DNA of 64,000 nt, taken from positions 336,924,023 to 336,988,022 of the forward strand of contig NC_073693.1 of NCBI RefSeq assembly GCF_029784155.1, written 5' to 3'. This stretch comes from Uranotaenia lowii (Eukaryota > Arthropoda > Insecta > Diptera > Culicidae). This document shows, in pieces, positions 21,898 through 32,623 of the stretch. Within the stretch, counting starts at the first letter, position 1; each line of letters starts with the position of its first letter. Position numbers and translations under genes: made by a program. The notes under the pieces are model-generated. The model had not been told where the DNA came from. It searched no databases and worked only from the letters and a program-made list of their open reading frames with translations.

Positions 21898-21973
21898 TTA
21901 TGTTTTGGTTCGGTTTAAGTTCGAATTCGGTCAGTTTAACTTGAACGGGCTTGCGTGTTCGAAAATGTGTATC

Positions 21974-24900
21974 AATTGTAAATTTTGTAAATTTTGTAAA
22001 TTTTGTAAATTTTGTAAATTTTGTAAATTTTGTAAATTTTGTAAATTTTGTAAATTTTGTAAATTTTGTAAATTTTGTAAATTTTGTAAATTTTGTAAAT
22101 TTTGTAAATTTTGTAAATTTTGTAAATTTTGTAAATTTTGTAAATTTTGTAAATTTTGTAAATTTTGTAAATTTTGTAAATTTTGTAAATTTTGTAAATT
22201 TTGTAAATTTTGTAAATTTTGTAAATTTTGTAAATTTTGTAAATTTTGTAAATTTTGTAAATTTTGTAAATTATGTCAATTTTGTAAATTTTGTAAATTT
22301 TGTAAATTTTGTAAATTTTGTAAATTTTGTAAATTTTGTAAATTTTGTAAATTTTGTAAATTTTGTAAATTTTGTAAATTTTGTAAATTTTGTAAATTTT
22401 GTAAATTTTGTAAATTTTGTAAATTTTGTAAATTTTGTAAATTTTGTAAATTTTGTAAATTTTGTAAATTTTGTAAATTTTGTAAATTTTGTAAATTTTG
22501 TAAATTTTGTAAATTTTGTAAATTTTGTAAATTTTGTAAATTTTGTAAATTTTGTAAATTTTGTAAATTTTGTAAATTTTGTAAATTTTGTAAATTTTGT
22601 AAATTTTGTAAATTTTGTAAATTTTGTAAATTTTGTAAATTTTGTAAGTTTTGTAAATTTCGTAAATTTTGTAAATTTTATAAATTTTGTAAATTTTGTA
22701 AATTTTGTAAATTTTGTAAATTTTGTAAATTTTGTAAATTTTGTAAATTTTGTAAATTTTGTAAATTTTGTAAATTTTGTAAATTTTGTAAATTTTGTAA
22801 ATTTTGTAAATTTTGTAAATTTTGTAAATTTTGTAAATTTTGTAAATTTTGTAAATTTTGTAAATTTTGTAAATTTTGTAAATTTTGTAAATTTTGTAAA
22901 TTTTGTAAATTTTGTAAATTTTGTAAATTTTGTAAATTTTGTAAATTTTGTAAATTTTGTAAATTTTGTAAATTTTGTAAATTTTGTAAATTTTGTAAAT
23001 TTTGTAAATTTTGTAAATTTTGTAAATTTTGTAAATTTTGTAAATTTTGTAAATTTTGTAAATTTTGTAAATTTTGTAAATTTTGTAAATTTTGTAAATT
23101 TTGTAAATTTTGTAAATTTTGTAAATTTTGTAAATTTTGTAAATTTTGTAAATTTTGTAAATTTTGTAAATTTTGTAAATTTTGTAAATTTTGTAAATTT
23201 TGTAAATTTTGTGAATTATGTCAATTTTGTAAATTTTGTAAATTTTGTAAATTTTGTAAATTTTGTAAATTTTGTAAATTTTGTAAATTTTGTAAATTTT
23301 GTAAATTTTGTAAATTTTGTAAATTTTGTAAATTTTGTAAATTTTGTAAATTTTGTAAATTTTGTAAATTTTGTAAATTTTGTAAATTTTGTAAATTTTG
23401 TAAATTTTGTAAATTTTGTAAATTTTGTAAATTTTGTAAATTTAGTAAATTTTGTAAATTTTGTAAATTTTGTAAATTTTGTAAATTTTGTAAATTTTGT
23501 GAATTATGTCAATTTTGTAAATTTTGTAAACTTTGTAAATTTTGTAAATTTTGTAAATTTTGTAAATTTTGTAAATTTTGTAAATTTTGTAAATTTTGTA
23601 AATTTTTAAATTTTGTAAATTTTGTAAATTTTGTAAATTTTGTAAATTTTGTAAATTTTGTAAATTTTGTAAATTTTGTAAATTTTGTAAATTTTGTAAA
23701 TTTTGTTAATTTTGTAAATTTTGTAAATTTCGTAAATTTTGTAAATTTTGTAAATTTTGTAAATTTTTTTAAATTTTGTAAATTTTGTAAATTTTGTAAA
23801 TTTTGTAAATTTTGTAAATTTTGTAAATTTTGTAAATTTTGTAAATTTTGTAAATTTTGTAAATTTTGTAAATTTTGTAAATTTTGTAAATTTTGTAAAT
23901 TTTGTAAATTTTGTAAATTTTGTAAATTTTGTAAATTTTGTAAATTTTGTAAATTTTGTAAATTTTGTAAATTTTGTAAATTTTGTAAATTTTGTAAATT
24001 TTGTAAATTTTGTAAATTTTGTAAATTTTGTAAATTTTTTAAATTTTGTAAATTTAGTAAATTTTGTAAATTTTGTAAATTTTGTAAATTTTGTAAATTT
24101 TGTAAATTTTGTAAATTTTGTAAATTTTGTAAATTTTGTAAATTTTGTAAATTTTGTAAATTTTGTAAATTTTGTAAATTTTGTAAATTTTGTAAATTTT
24201 GTAAATTTTGTAAATTTTGTAAATTTTGTAAATTTTGTAAATTTTGTAAATTTTGTAAATTTTGTAAATTTTGTAAATTTTGTAAATTTTGTAAATTTTG
24301 TAAATTTTGTAAATTTTGTAAATTTTGTAAATTTTGTAAATTTTGTAAATTTTGTAAATTTTGTAAATTTTGTAAATTTTGTAAATTTTGTAAATTTTGT
24401 AAATTTTGTAAATTTTGTAAATTTTGTAAATTTTGTAAATTTTGTAAATTTTGTAAATTTTGTAAATTTTGTAAATTTTGTAAATTTTGTAAATTTTGTA
24501 AATTTTGTAAATTTTGTAAATTTTGTAAATTTTGTAAATTTTGTAAATTTTGTAAATTTTGTAAATTTTGTAAATTTTGTAAATTTTGTAAATTTTGTAA
24601 ATTTTGTAAATTTTGTAAATTTTGTAAGTTTTGTAAATTTTGTAAATTTTGTAAATTTTGTAAATTTTGTAAATTTTGTAAATTTTGTAAATTATGTCAA
24701 TTTTGTAAATTTTGTAAATTTTGTAAATTTTGTAAATTTTGTAAATTTTGTAAATTTTGTAAATTTTGTAAATTTTGTAAATTTTGTAAATTTTGTAAAT
24801 TTTGTAAATTTTGTAAATTTTGTAAATTTTGTAAATTTTGTAAATTTTGTAAATTTTGTAAATTTTGTAAATTTTGTAAATTTTGTAAATTTTGTAAATT

Positions 24901-25050
24901 TTGTAAATTTTGTAAATTTTGTAAATTTTGTAAATTTTGTAAATTTTGTAAATTTTGTAAATTTTGTAAATTTTGTAAATTTTGTAAATTTCGTAAATTT
25001 TGTAAATTTTGTAAATTTTGTAAATTTTGTAAATTTTGTAAATTTTGTTA
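21974..25050. repeat. 9-bp satellite array A, unit TTTTGTAAA, about 340 copies
   Basis: Nearly pure tandem TTTTGTAAA over 3.08 kb. A variant unit reading TTATGTCAA appears at 22271, 23216, 23504 and 24692, spaced by exact multiples of nine (945, 288, 1188 bp). Rarer variants (GTAAG, TTCGTAAA, TTATAAA) also occur, and two phase-shifting indels lie at about 23603 and 23763. Because 9 is divisible by 3 and the unit has no stop in two frames, giant open frames (repeated Lys-Phe-Cys or Asn-Phe-Val) arise; these are not genes. Confidence 0.97.
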
Positions 25051-26686
25051 ATGCTTTTCAGTTTTTGGTTTTTATTTGCAACTATTTTTCTGCATCAATA
25101 TTTAAAAAAAAATTGTTTCTTTTAAATCTGACTGGTGATCATATTGCCATACGCATTTGGTTTTCTGTGCTCCAGGTTTGCTTCCTCAAACATTTTCTGT
25201 TACGATCACGCATTCATATTCAATCCACCTACGGTTTTATACTTTTAGTCAAGCGGAGAAACATGTTTATTAGCTGCTGTTTATTTTGGAATTACCAGTT
25301 TGAAATATGGGTTTAATTTCCCTGACCTCCTCCTGGCATCCTTCTGGGAGAAACACGCACCCACTTCCATTCACACATTTACATCTGCCGGGAAAACCAT
25401 TCGGAAAAATTTTGCGGTACTTCTGTTGTTGTTGCTTGTGCTACGAGAATGGCGAGAGTTGGGGGTGGTGCTGAATAACTTTGTCCCTGGCTGGCCCAGG
25501 CATTTCGAAGGGTCCAGGACATCGTTGAGCCCCAAAAATATCTACTGCATTTTTGAATAAAGTACACACATCGGGCAAAATTGCTGCACCAGGCTGAGTA
25601 GGTTTACTGGCACACAGACTCTTACACAGAACTCGCCGTAGTCCCAATATATAGAGCCGCCCTCGGAACACAATCAGTAGTAAGTGCCATTTGTTTGAGC
25701 CCACACACTCTGGTGAATTTAATTGTGTGTCCTGGAATGGAAGTCTCTCTGGCTCGCACTTTTCCGAAGCACAGGATTACACCGTTTTCCAATTTATTGA
25801 CTTTTCCGAACGAAATGCGTGTCGACATTGCATTGGGTGCAGGGTGCTGATGCTGCAGCATTCGGCATCAGAACCAGAAACATCTGAAGCATTCCGGTGT
25901 GGCCTTCCGACAAGCCCCGGGAATCAATAACCGAAATGCATTTCGGTCATTAAAAATGCATATTGCAAATAAAATGATTACCATTTTTCGGGAGAGCAAA
26001 GAGAGGCCTCAGGCGCAGGGGCCAGTCGAATCCAGAGAAGCGAAAGAAACACTTTGATGACGATCCGGTGTGGTGGCTGCGGGAGATGAACCAACATACG
26101 TACTTACTACGGATTGGTGCAAATATTCGACGCAGTGCAAATGCGTATTAATTAAAGGGCCAGGCCCTGTCTACAAATTAGTGACTGAAATATATTTCAC
26201 TTATGCAGGCATGGTCGAGTACTCGGCATATCTGGACTGGCGAACGTTACAGAAAATTAAAGCACTCTCTATGGCTCTTGAAGTCGTGAAACTGGAGGGA
26301 AAATCAGCTTGCTTTTGCTTTTAATTTGTCGAAAAAAAAAGATAAACCAGTACTTACTATTTTTGAATCGATTAAAACCAAAGTGTCCTATACCCGAGCA
26401 GAATTTTGTGGATTCATATACGGATACCTCGTATATGGCAAGTGAAGGATTTAATGAAACCTAAATTATGACCTGTTAAACCAACGTTTCAAAACGAGTT
26501 TTGAGGGCATAATAATACCACACGTTTAATCTTAATTCACAGCCAAAATGTGGCATCATTATGATATCAAATCCTTTTCAAAGACGCTATTCGCTTGATT
26601 CAGGTATCAAAATCAGCTCGGGTAGATCTTTTGTATCATCATGCATACAGCATACGTCATGCATGTCACGATATTGAGAAAATTGA
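25051..26686. other. Single-copy-looking noncoding DNA
   Basis: Balanced composition, no transposon signature and no domain in any open frame (the longest is 87 codons). Several overlapping frames of similar size on both strands between 25300 and 25930 indicate chance. Possibly intronic or intergenic host DNA separating two satellite arrays. Confidence 0.4.
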
Positions 26687-27572
26687 AAAATGGCAAAAAT
26701 GACAAAAATGACAAAAATGACAAAAATGACAAAAATGACAAAAATGACAAAAATGACAAAAATGACAAAAATGACAAAAATGACAAAAATGACAAAAATG
26801 ACCAAAATGACAAAAATGACAAAAATGACAAAAATGACAAAAATGACAAAAATGACAAAAATGACAAAAATGACAAAAATGACAAAAATGACAAAAATGA
26901 AAAAAATGAAAAAAATGACAAAAATGACAAAAATGACAAAAATGACAAAAATGACAAAAATGACAAAAATGACAAAAATGTCAAAAATGTCAAAAATGAC
27001 AAAAATGACAAAAATGACAAAAATGACAAAAATGACAAAAATGACAAAAATGACAAAAATGACAAAAATGACAAAAATGACAAAAATGACAAAAATGACA
27101 AAAATGACAAAAATGACAAAAATGACAAAAATGACAAAAATGACAAAAATGACAAAAATGACAAAAATGACAAAAATGACAAAAATGACAAAAATGACAA
27201 AAATGACAAAAATGACAAAAATGACAAAAATGACAAAAATGACAAAAATGACAAAAATGACAAAAATGACAAAAATGACAAAAATGACAAAAATGACAAA
27301 AATGACCAAAATGACAAAAATGACAAAAATGACAAAAATGACAAATATGACAAAAATGACAAAAATGACAAAAATGACAAAAATGACAAAAATGACAAAA
27401 ATGACAAAAATGACAAAAATGACAAAAATGACAAAAATGACAAAAATGACAAAAATGACAAAAATGGCAAAAATGACAAAAATGACAAAAATGACAAAAA
27501 TGACAAAAATGACAAAAATGACAAAAATGACAAAAATGACAAAAATGACAAAAATGACAAAAATGACAAAAT
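26687..27572. repeat. 9-bp satellite array B, unit AAAAATGAC, about 98 copies
   Basis: Tandem AAAAATGAC over 0.88 kb, equivalent to GTCATTTTT on the minus strand, so the T-rich strand is opposite to that of the other three arrays. Variants include ATGTC in place of ATGAC at 26978-26990, ATGACC, ATGGC and AATATGAC. Open frames of about 300 codons on both strands (Met-Thr-Lys, Asn-Asp-Lys, Phe-Leu-Ser repeats) are artefacts. Confidence 0.97.
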
Positions 27573-28380
27573 TGAGAACTTAGAATTAGAAAGAATTTAA
27601 ATTAATGACATTATTGCAATATTTAAAACATGCTAAATTGACAATTTTGGCAAAATAGATAAGAAAGATAAATATAACAGAGTTGTCAAAATTGGCCTTA
27701 TGGATAAAATTGATAAGTTTTTTGTCTTTTCTTGTTTTTTCGTCATATTCGATGATTTTGTCAACATCATCAAATTTGTCAAATATGTCAATTTTGTCAA
27801 TTTTCTGAATGCGGACACCTATGTCAGTTTTCTTTATTTTGGATATTACGTAAATTACCAATTTTGTGTGTTTTTTGAATTTTGATTATTTTAAATATTT
27901 TATCGAATTTGCAAATTTAGCTATTGTTCTAAAACTTTGACAAATTTTCTCAACTTTGTAAATTTTTTTCATGTTATCAATTTTGTCAGTTTATGTTTAT
28001 TTTTAAATTTAGTGAATTTCTGTTCATGCTTATTTCTTAAGCTTTGTTGTTCTTATGATTTGGTCCATTTTTTCAAATATGGTAACTAAGCACAATTTTG
28101 TCAATTTCACTTTTTATACAGAGCTCAGCTCTTATAGTTTGAAATTTTGTTAAATTTATCAATTTCAACAGAAATAGCTTGTACTTTTTTTTTAAAAAAA
28201 AAGAATGAAGTTTTTTTTCGTTTAATAAAAGTTGTTTTTAATCATAAAACTTAGTTTCTGTGATCTTCTCTGTGAAAAAATGGGTTTAAAACGCATAATT
28301 TTTCCCTAAAGATATGTTTAACACAGGAAAAGGAAATCAATGAATCCAACTCTTTCCCACAGTTTCGCCAGAGTTACTCC
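27573..28380. other. AT-rich DNA with decayed 9-mer-like phrases
   Basis: Phrases such as 'tttgtcaaatatgtcaattttgtcaatttt' (27770-27800) and isolated 'aattttgtc' words resemble a degraded satellite with mixed 9-mers, fading toward 28100. No gene is seen. The last part (28320-28380) is the left flank of the LOA insertion. Confidence 0.45.
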
Positions 28381-28507
28381 CCGAACTCACATGTGAATAT
28401 TATCCACAAAAAAATATTTGAACGATTTTGCCCTCTAACTCACACATTTAAAATGATTGAAATCGGTCATTATTTGACGAAATGGCATGCATTTCAATTT
28501 GATTGTT
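28381..28507 (+). repeat. 127-bp direct repeat, left copy (target-site duplication of the LOA element)
   Basis: 127 bp from CCGAACTCAC to TGATTGTT, repeated at 47742-47868 with two substitutions. It lies immediately outside the 5' end of the LOA element, and its partner lies immediately outside the 3' tail. The simplest reading is an unusually long target-site duplication. Confidence 0.8.
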
Positions 28508-29025
28508 GTGTTGTTTTGGCTGTGTGGTGGCGGCTTATTGAATACTACCACTGGGATACTGGTCCACGTCGTAAAAGGCGACTCATCCAGTACTTCCCAT
28601 ATGCGTTAGTCATTCTTCAAATGCGACTATCACATTGGGAGGGGGGATTCTTGGCTTGGTTCCAAGCCAAGTTTCTTCAGGGAGGATTCACCAATTGTGC
28701 TTATTGCTATTAATGCGCATGCACGAGTTGTATTCTCCTAAATTTTGTAAACACCCGCTTCAAGGTGGTTCTGTGCCTGCGGGCCCCAATGTGGGGGTAG
28801 GAGGGTGTATAATAATCCTATCTTAAGCAGAACGTTGTTAAGGTCTGCACTATAGCCAGGCACTGGTGCAAAGGGCCGTATTTTTCCTGGCAACTCGTGG
28901 GATTCAGATTATACACACGATTTTAAAATTTTCATCCTGTATAGGATACCCCGCTTCATGCGTCGATATGGAGGTGCAGGGGTTCTTGTGTGTGATGGAA
29001 ATATGTGTGGAATTCTTTGATAGAA
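28508..29025 (+). other. 5' leader of the LOA element
   Basis: GC-richer than the flanks, with several in-frame stops and no ORF1. It contains the phrase 'ccaggcactggtgcaaagggccg' near 28855 and G-rich 'aatgtgggggtaggaggg' near 28790. It is assigned to the element because it starts exactly at the edge of the 127-bp duplication. Confidence 0.55.
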
Positions 29026-29821
29026 ATGTTTTCTATTAAGGTTGCACAGATAAATCTGCAGCACAAAAGAACCGCTACACTTAACTTATGTCGTTTAATC
29101 CTTAATGGAATTGCATCAATCGCCTTGGTCCAAGAACCCTATTCCCGAAATGGAACTTTTTACTTAGGGAGTTTGCTCAAACCAAACTTTACTGTGTTCA
29201 GTGTAATTGGAATGACTAATGCCCGAAACCTCGTGCATGTATATTGATAAACAATTCTTTAAATGCAACACTTATACCCAATCTAACAACAAGAGATATT
29301 TGCGTCGTCCAGGTTTCGCTGCTTGATAGAAAATACGTCTACTGTTCAGCATACTCACCATATGAACAATCATCCCCTACGGATGATTTGAAAAATGTTA
29401 TTTCATTCTGTGAATCACAAAATACACCTCTTGTAATAGGCTGTAATGCCAATGCTCATCATTGTGTATGGGGTAGCTCAGATATTAATCTGAGAGGCTC
29501 AAATTTAATGGAATATTTAAGCAGCACTGATTTAGAAATTCTAAATGTAGGAAATAAACCAACTTTTGTTAGGTGTGACAGAGAAGAGGTGATTGACATC
29601 ACACTTTGTTCTAGAACAATTTCTCAGGAAATTTCAAATTGGCATGTGCCTAACGAAGTATCGATTTCTGATCACAGGTTTATCTATTTTGAACACTCAG
29701 GTGAATGTTTAGAAACAATTACATTTAGAAACCCAAGAACAACCAATTGGGACCTATATTTAGAGCATCTTGCTACTAGATTTCATGGATATACACCTGA
29801 AATTACTACTCCTCTTGAGTT
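29026..29821 (+). pseudogene. LOA ORF2, 5' part: APE endonuclease
   Basis: Reading from the ATG at 29026: 'KVAQINLQHKRTAT', 'ALVQEPYS' (the catalytic Glu), then a one-base frameshift near 29220. In the next frame come 'VYCSAYSPYEQSSP', 'LVIGCNANAHHCVWGS', 'VIDITLCS' and 'ISDHRFIYF'. The coding sequence is cut at 29821 by the copia insertion; the GGATG duplication falls in the Leu-Asp codons and the same frame resumes at 44899. So at the time of the copia insertion the only visible defect in this part was the frameshift, whose age relative to the insertion is unknown. Confidence 0.85.
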
Positions 29822-29826
29822 GGATG

Positions 29827-29990
29827 TGACGAGAGGAATAAAACAACGGTCTTTGCGCATGGATGGATTTATTAAGAAATGAACAAAGAGAGGAATATTC
29901 ACGCTTAGATCGAAGTACACATTGAGTTACACTGTGAGTACACATTACTCATATTTGGTTTAATAACACGGAGAGGTCTGTTTCACAACA
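29827..29990 (-). repeat. Copia LTR, 3' copy
   Basis: 164 bp, identical to 44735-44898, starting TGACGAGAGG and ending TTTCACAACA on the plus strand. The pol frame terminates inside it, at 29960. The 5-bp target duplication GGATG lies just outside at 29822-29826. Confidence 0.92.
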
Positions 29991-30812
29991 CCCCCTCTCA
30001 GACCCAACGTAGCTCGATGTTCCTTGAACGGTCCTGCTGGTAGACATTTGGTGAATGTATCTGCCAACTGCTTCTGTGTAGGAATGTACACCACCTTGAG
30101 GTCTTCGTTCTGGATACATTCGCGAATGAAGTTGTATCGAATGTCCAGGTGCTTCATTCTTTTCTGGTCCCGTGGTTCTGTTGCAATATGTATACAAGAC
30201 TGGTTGTCCTCGTGTACCGTGATTGGGGCGATATTCTTGATCCCGAATTCTGCCAGAATATTCCGAAGCCATATTGCATCGCAAGCGGCTTGACTAAGCG
30301 ATATGTATTCGGCTTCTGTGGATGACAAGGACACTGTTGGTTGCTTTCGACTTGTCCACAGCACAGTGTTACCAAACACTTGAAATACGCTTCCCGAAGT
30401 GGATTTCCGATCATCTAGGTCGCTTCCCCAATCTGCGTCTGCAAAACCAATCAGCGGTTCAGCATTACTATTGCGCTTGTAAACCAGATCATACTCGATG
30501 GTTCCTTGCAGATAACGAAGAACACGTTTCAAATGGTTCCAGTGTTCGTCAGTAGCACCACTTTGGAAACGGCTAAGCAAGTTAACGGCCGCACAAATAT
30601 CAGGACGAGAGGAGAGCATGAGGTATGTCAAGCAACCTACGAGTTCACGATAGGGGTTCTTGGTTGCTGTTTCGGTTTCCCTAATTCTTTGCAACTTGAG
30701 ATTAGGTTCGAGGGGAGTAGATACAGATTTACATTGATCCATACCGAAACGTTTAAGCAGTGAGCGAATATAATGGGATTGATTAATGGTCAATTTGCCT
30801 TCCTGCCTATTA
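29960..30812 (-). pseudogene. Copia pol, C-terminal part (RT end and RNase H)
   Basis: The frame continues the copia RT from the other side of the gypsy insertion: 'YIRSLLKRFGMDQCKSVSTPLEP', 'GCLTYLMLSSRPDI', then RNase H with 'GFADADWGSDLDDRKSTSGSVFQVFG', 'SLSSTEAEYISLSQA', 'VHEDNQSCIHIA', 'KHLDIRYNFIRE' and 'LADTFTKCLP'. It is open to its stop in the LTR. The frame matches that ending at about 41387 once one copy of the TGCT duplication is discounted, so the gypsy insertion alone broke this part of pol. Confidence 0.9.
29991..29999 (-). promoter_or_regulatory. Copia polypurine tract
   Basis: On the minus strand the LTR is preceded by GAGAGGGGG, directly abutting the TG of the 3' LTR. This is the expected plus-strand priming site of an LTR retrotransposon. 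Confidence 0.8.
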
Positions 30813-31382
30813 TGCTTGTAACCAGCCTTCTGCTGTTTACAATTAAAACTCTGCTGCTTGGGTCAACTGGATTGATGTCAAAAACTATTGTTATATTTTT
30901 TTTTGTATATTGTCCTTAAATTCCTAAACCCAGATTACCACATTATACTTCACTGTTAAGTGTTTGAGTTATGTCGTATTTTGCGTTTAGTAGCCTCGGG
31001 TTGGTGTCACCATTAGTTAGTTTGTTTTCCGTTATTTATTTATTTATTTATTTGTATATTTGTTAGTTTTGTTCATATTCAGATGTTTATTTATTTAAAA
31101 AAAAAAATAGTTACTTAGGCTAAAAAAACAATTATTCAATTATTTGTCAAATAAAAAATTAAAAAAAAAATATAATTACTATTGCAAGAAGGGAACATCG
31201 CCATTCAAAATTTCAAATTTGAATGTGCTATAAAAAATTGAAAAATAAAAACATAGAATTGAAAATCATATTGACACCAACCATAAAACAAAAATTGTAC
31301 TGCTCCTGTCACCGGGAAGGCGTGTCAACGATGGGGACAAGATTTGGGGCGGAAATGAAGGAGATGGAAGATGGGTCGAAGG

Positions 31383-31441
31383 ATATATATAGGACCCCTG
31401 ACGGTACATGAGGCCTCTTCTTGGAAAACGATCGTTCAGTT
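31383..31441 (+). promoter_or_regulatory. LTR core promoter candidate: TATA box and initiator
   Basis: TATATATA at 31383-31390 is followed by the arthropod-type initiator TCAGTT at 31436-31441. The ~50-bp spacing is longer than the usual 25-30 bp, so the TATA may direct a start nearer 31415, or the initiator may act alone. Transcription from here would put the hairpin cluster in the R/leader part of the RNA. The same sequence is at 40224-40282. Confidence 0.5.
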
Positions 31442-31781
31442 CGGGTGCGCGATTTAAGCGACGTCGAAAATTCCTATTTAGTCCGTAACACCAATTCAGT
31501 GACTAAAGAAACCGCCAAAAGTTCATCCCAGTTTGCCCGCGAGTGTGTGAATAGGTCGAGATATCCCCTATGCAATATATATCGGGAATATTGTGAAGGA
31601 AGGCCTTTACGAAGCGTTCGGGTGCAAAGACCCGCAATTCCGACCGAAGAAGCTACCATCCATAAATCGGTTACAACACACGTGTGGTGAAAGTGCTCTG
31701 GGATATCACTCCCGAACATTGCCGAGGATCATTGGACTTCGCCAACACAGGCCTGATTCTTGGCACCAGAAAGAACGATCA

Positions 31782-31943
31782 CAGGTCTCCGTCAACAAAG
31801 ACCTCGTGCCTAGCATCCAAGAAAACCTCACGGATCTCCGCCAACATAGATCCGTTTAGCGAACAACAGAGGTCTCCGTAAACATAGACCTCGTGCTGTT
31901 CAGCCTACAAAAAGCATCCCAGGTCTCCGTCTACAAAGACCTG
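31782..31943 (+). promoter_or_regulatory. Four tandem RNA hairpins with covarying stems in the LTR
   Basis: Stems: AGGTCT 31783-31788 with AGACCT 31799-31804; CGGATCT 31831-31837 with AGATCCG 31848-31854; GAGGTCT 31869-31875 with AGACCTC 31886-31892; CAGGTCT 31920-31926 with AGACCTG 31937-31943. Every loop is 10 nt and starts CCG (CCGTCAACAA, CCGCCAACAT, CCGTAAACAT, CCGTCTACAA). The second hairpin changes two base pairs on both arms (G:C to A:T and A:T to G:C), and the closing pair of hairpins three and four is G:C versus C:G. Paired changes argue for selection on RNA structure. The function is unknown; packaging or translation control are possibilities. The same cluster lies 8841 bp downstream in the other LTR. 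Confidence 0.7.
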
Positions 31944-32540
31944 TCCTGTTCCCGAAGAATTGTTACGAGACACCTACCTACCGAAGAAAAACCATCCTGG
32001 TCAACAACCGTCGTCGTAGCCTTGCCTGACATCATCCGCCTACTGCTAGTCCCCCAACGAGTCGACCACCGAGCATCACGGCCGCATCGAGTGTACCACC
32101 AACCTGCAAATAAAATCAACAAAATGCGCAAGTACTTACCTTTTTTATAACAATTCGTTCTCCAATTCGAAACCTAAAAACAAAAACCAAAAGTGATGGA
32201 ATAATTGCTTCCCGTGAAAAGCAAAAGGAAAACGTTTCAATAAAACTTTAATAATGTATGGTCCACCATCAAAATCCAGTTGTTGTGTTCTATTTTCTAA
32301 ATTGATGTTCCCCTAAAGTAAATTTCAGTATTCAGTTCAAATAATAAGATTACAATCACAAAGTTCATAATTTTCTATTCGTATATTTACAAGTCGCAAT
32401 AGTTCCACTCGTGCAGCAGAGTTTGGGAAGAAAGTCCCGCCAAAATCGTTAACTCCTGGAGACCATTAGTGAACGCCCAGCCGGGCAATCAAAACGTAGA
32501 GTAGCTTTTTCACAACCCTAACTAATTGATACGTTTCACT

Positions 32541-32553
32541 TGGCGCCCATCGG
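32541..32553 (+). promoter_or_regulatory. Gypsy primer-binding site, tRNA-Lys-like
   Basis: TGGCGCCCATCGG starts two bases after the LTR. TGGCGCCCA is the standard start of sites complementary to the 3' end of tRNA-Lys; the later bases match less well. It would prime minus-strand synthesis. Confidence 0.7.
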
Positions 32554-32581
32554 AAAATTTTTTTTATTGTTAAAATAATAG

Positions 32582-32623
32582 AAAAAAAAGATCACTTTTT
32601 AGGACCAAAAGTGATTTTTTTTT
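32582..32623 (+). promoter_or_regulatory. Long hairpin just downstream of the primer site
   Basis: The arms are an A-run plus G and ATCACTTTT (32582-32599), and AAAAGTGAT plus a T-run (32607-32623/4), with loop TAGGACC. The stem has 9 mixed base pairs, one G-U wobble and about 8 A:T pairs. Its position 30 nt past the primer site suits a leader element for dimerisation, packaging or priming, which is an inference. Confidence 0.6.

Larger units (their letters stand above)
17166..21899. mobile_element. DNA transposon with perfect terminal inverted repeats, carrying a nested retrotransposon
   Basis: Termini TGGCCCTTATTCTGCGCC at 17168-17185 and its exact reverse complement at 21880-21897 define the element. 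Taking the termini from GGCCC, the flanks are ATT at 17166-17168 and ATT at 21897-21899, a 3-bp target duplication. Behind each terminus lie many GTCAC/GTGAC phrases and internal repeats of the terminal phrase (for example 'cttattcccggagtcg' at 17240 and, reversed, near 21765 and 21835). A 3-bp duplication and GGCCC-type ends suggest a PIF/Harbinger relative, but no transposase is present and Harbinger targets are usually TWA-like, so the superfamily is uncertain. Without the inserted retrotransposon (about 3.3 kb) the element is about 1.4 kb. Confidence 0.7.
30817..32538 (+). repeat. Gypsy 5' LTR
   Basis: 1722 bp. It matches the 3' LTR essentially perfectly over the first ~1.4 kb (only an A-run length difference near 31105), then differs at roughly one site in nine from about 32226 to the end. 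It contains a TATA box (31383), an initiator-like TCAGTT (31436), four covarying hairpins (31782-31943) and AATAAA signals at 32109 and 32239. Several open frames of 60-90 codons inside it recur identically in the other LTR because the DNA is identical; none has a domain. Confidence 0.95.

Noticed and set aside
21848..25051. 1067-codon open frame of repeated Lys-Phe-Cys (and the 552-codon Asn-Phe-Val frame)
   Set aside because: A 9-bp unit without a stop yields endless frames. The frame switches at indels, there is no promoter or non-repeat domain, and the reading begins inside a transposon terminus.
26587..27600. Asn-Asp-Lys / Met-Thr-Lys repeat proteins over array B, possibly antifreeze- or silk-like
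   Set aside because: Equally long frames exist on both strands in several phases; there is no signal peptide and no unique flanking domain. A tandem-repeat artefact.
31223..32150. Cluster of 60-90-codon open frames in the gypsy LTR, repeated at 40064-40991
   Set aside because: They recur only because the LTRs are identical. They overlap on both strands, lack domains and coincide with the noncoding hairpin cluster.
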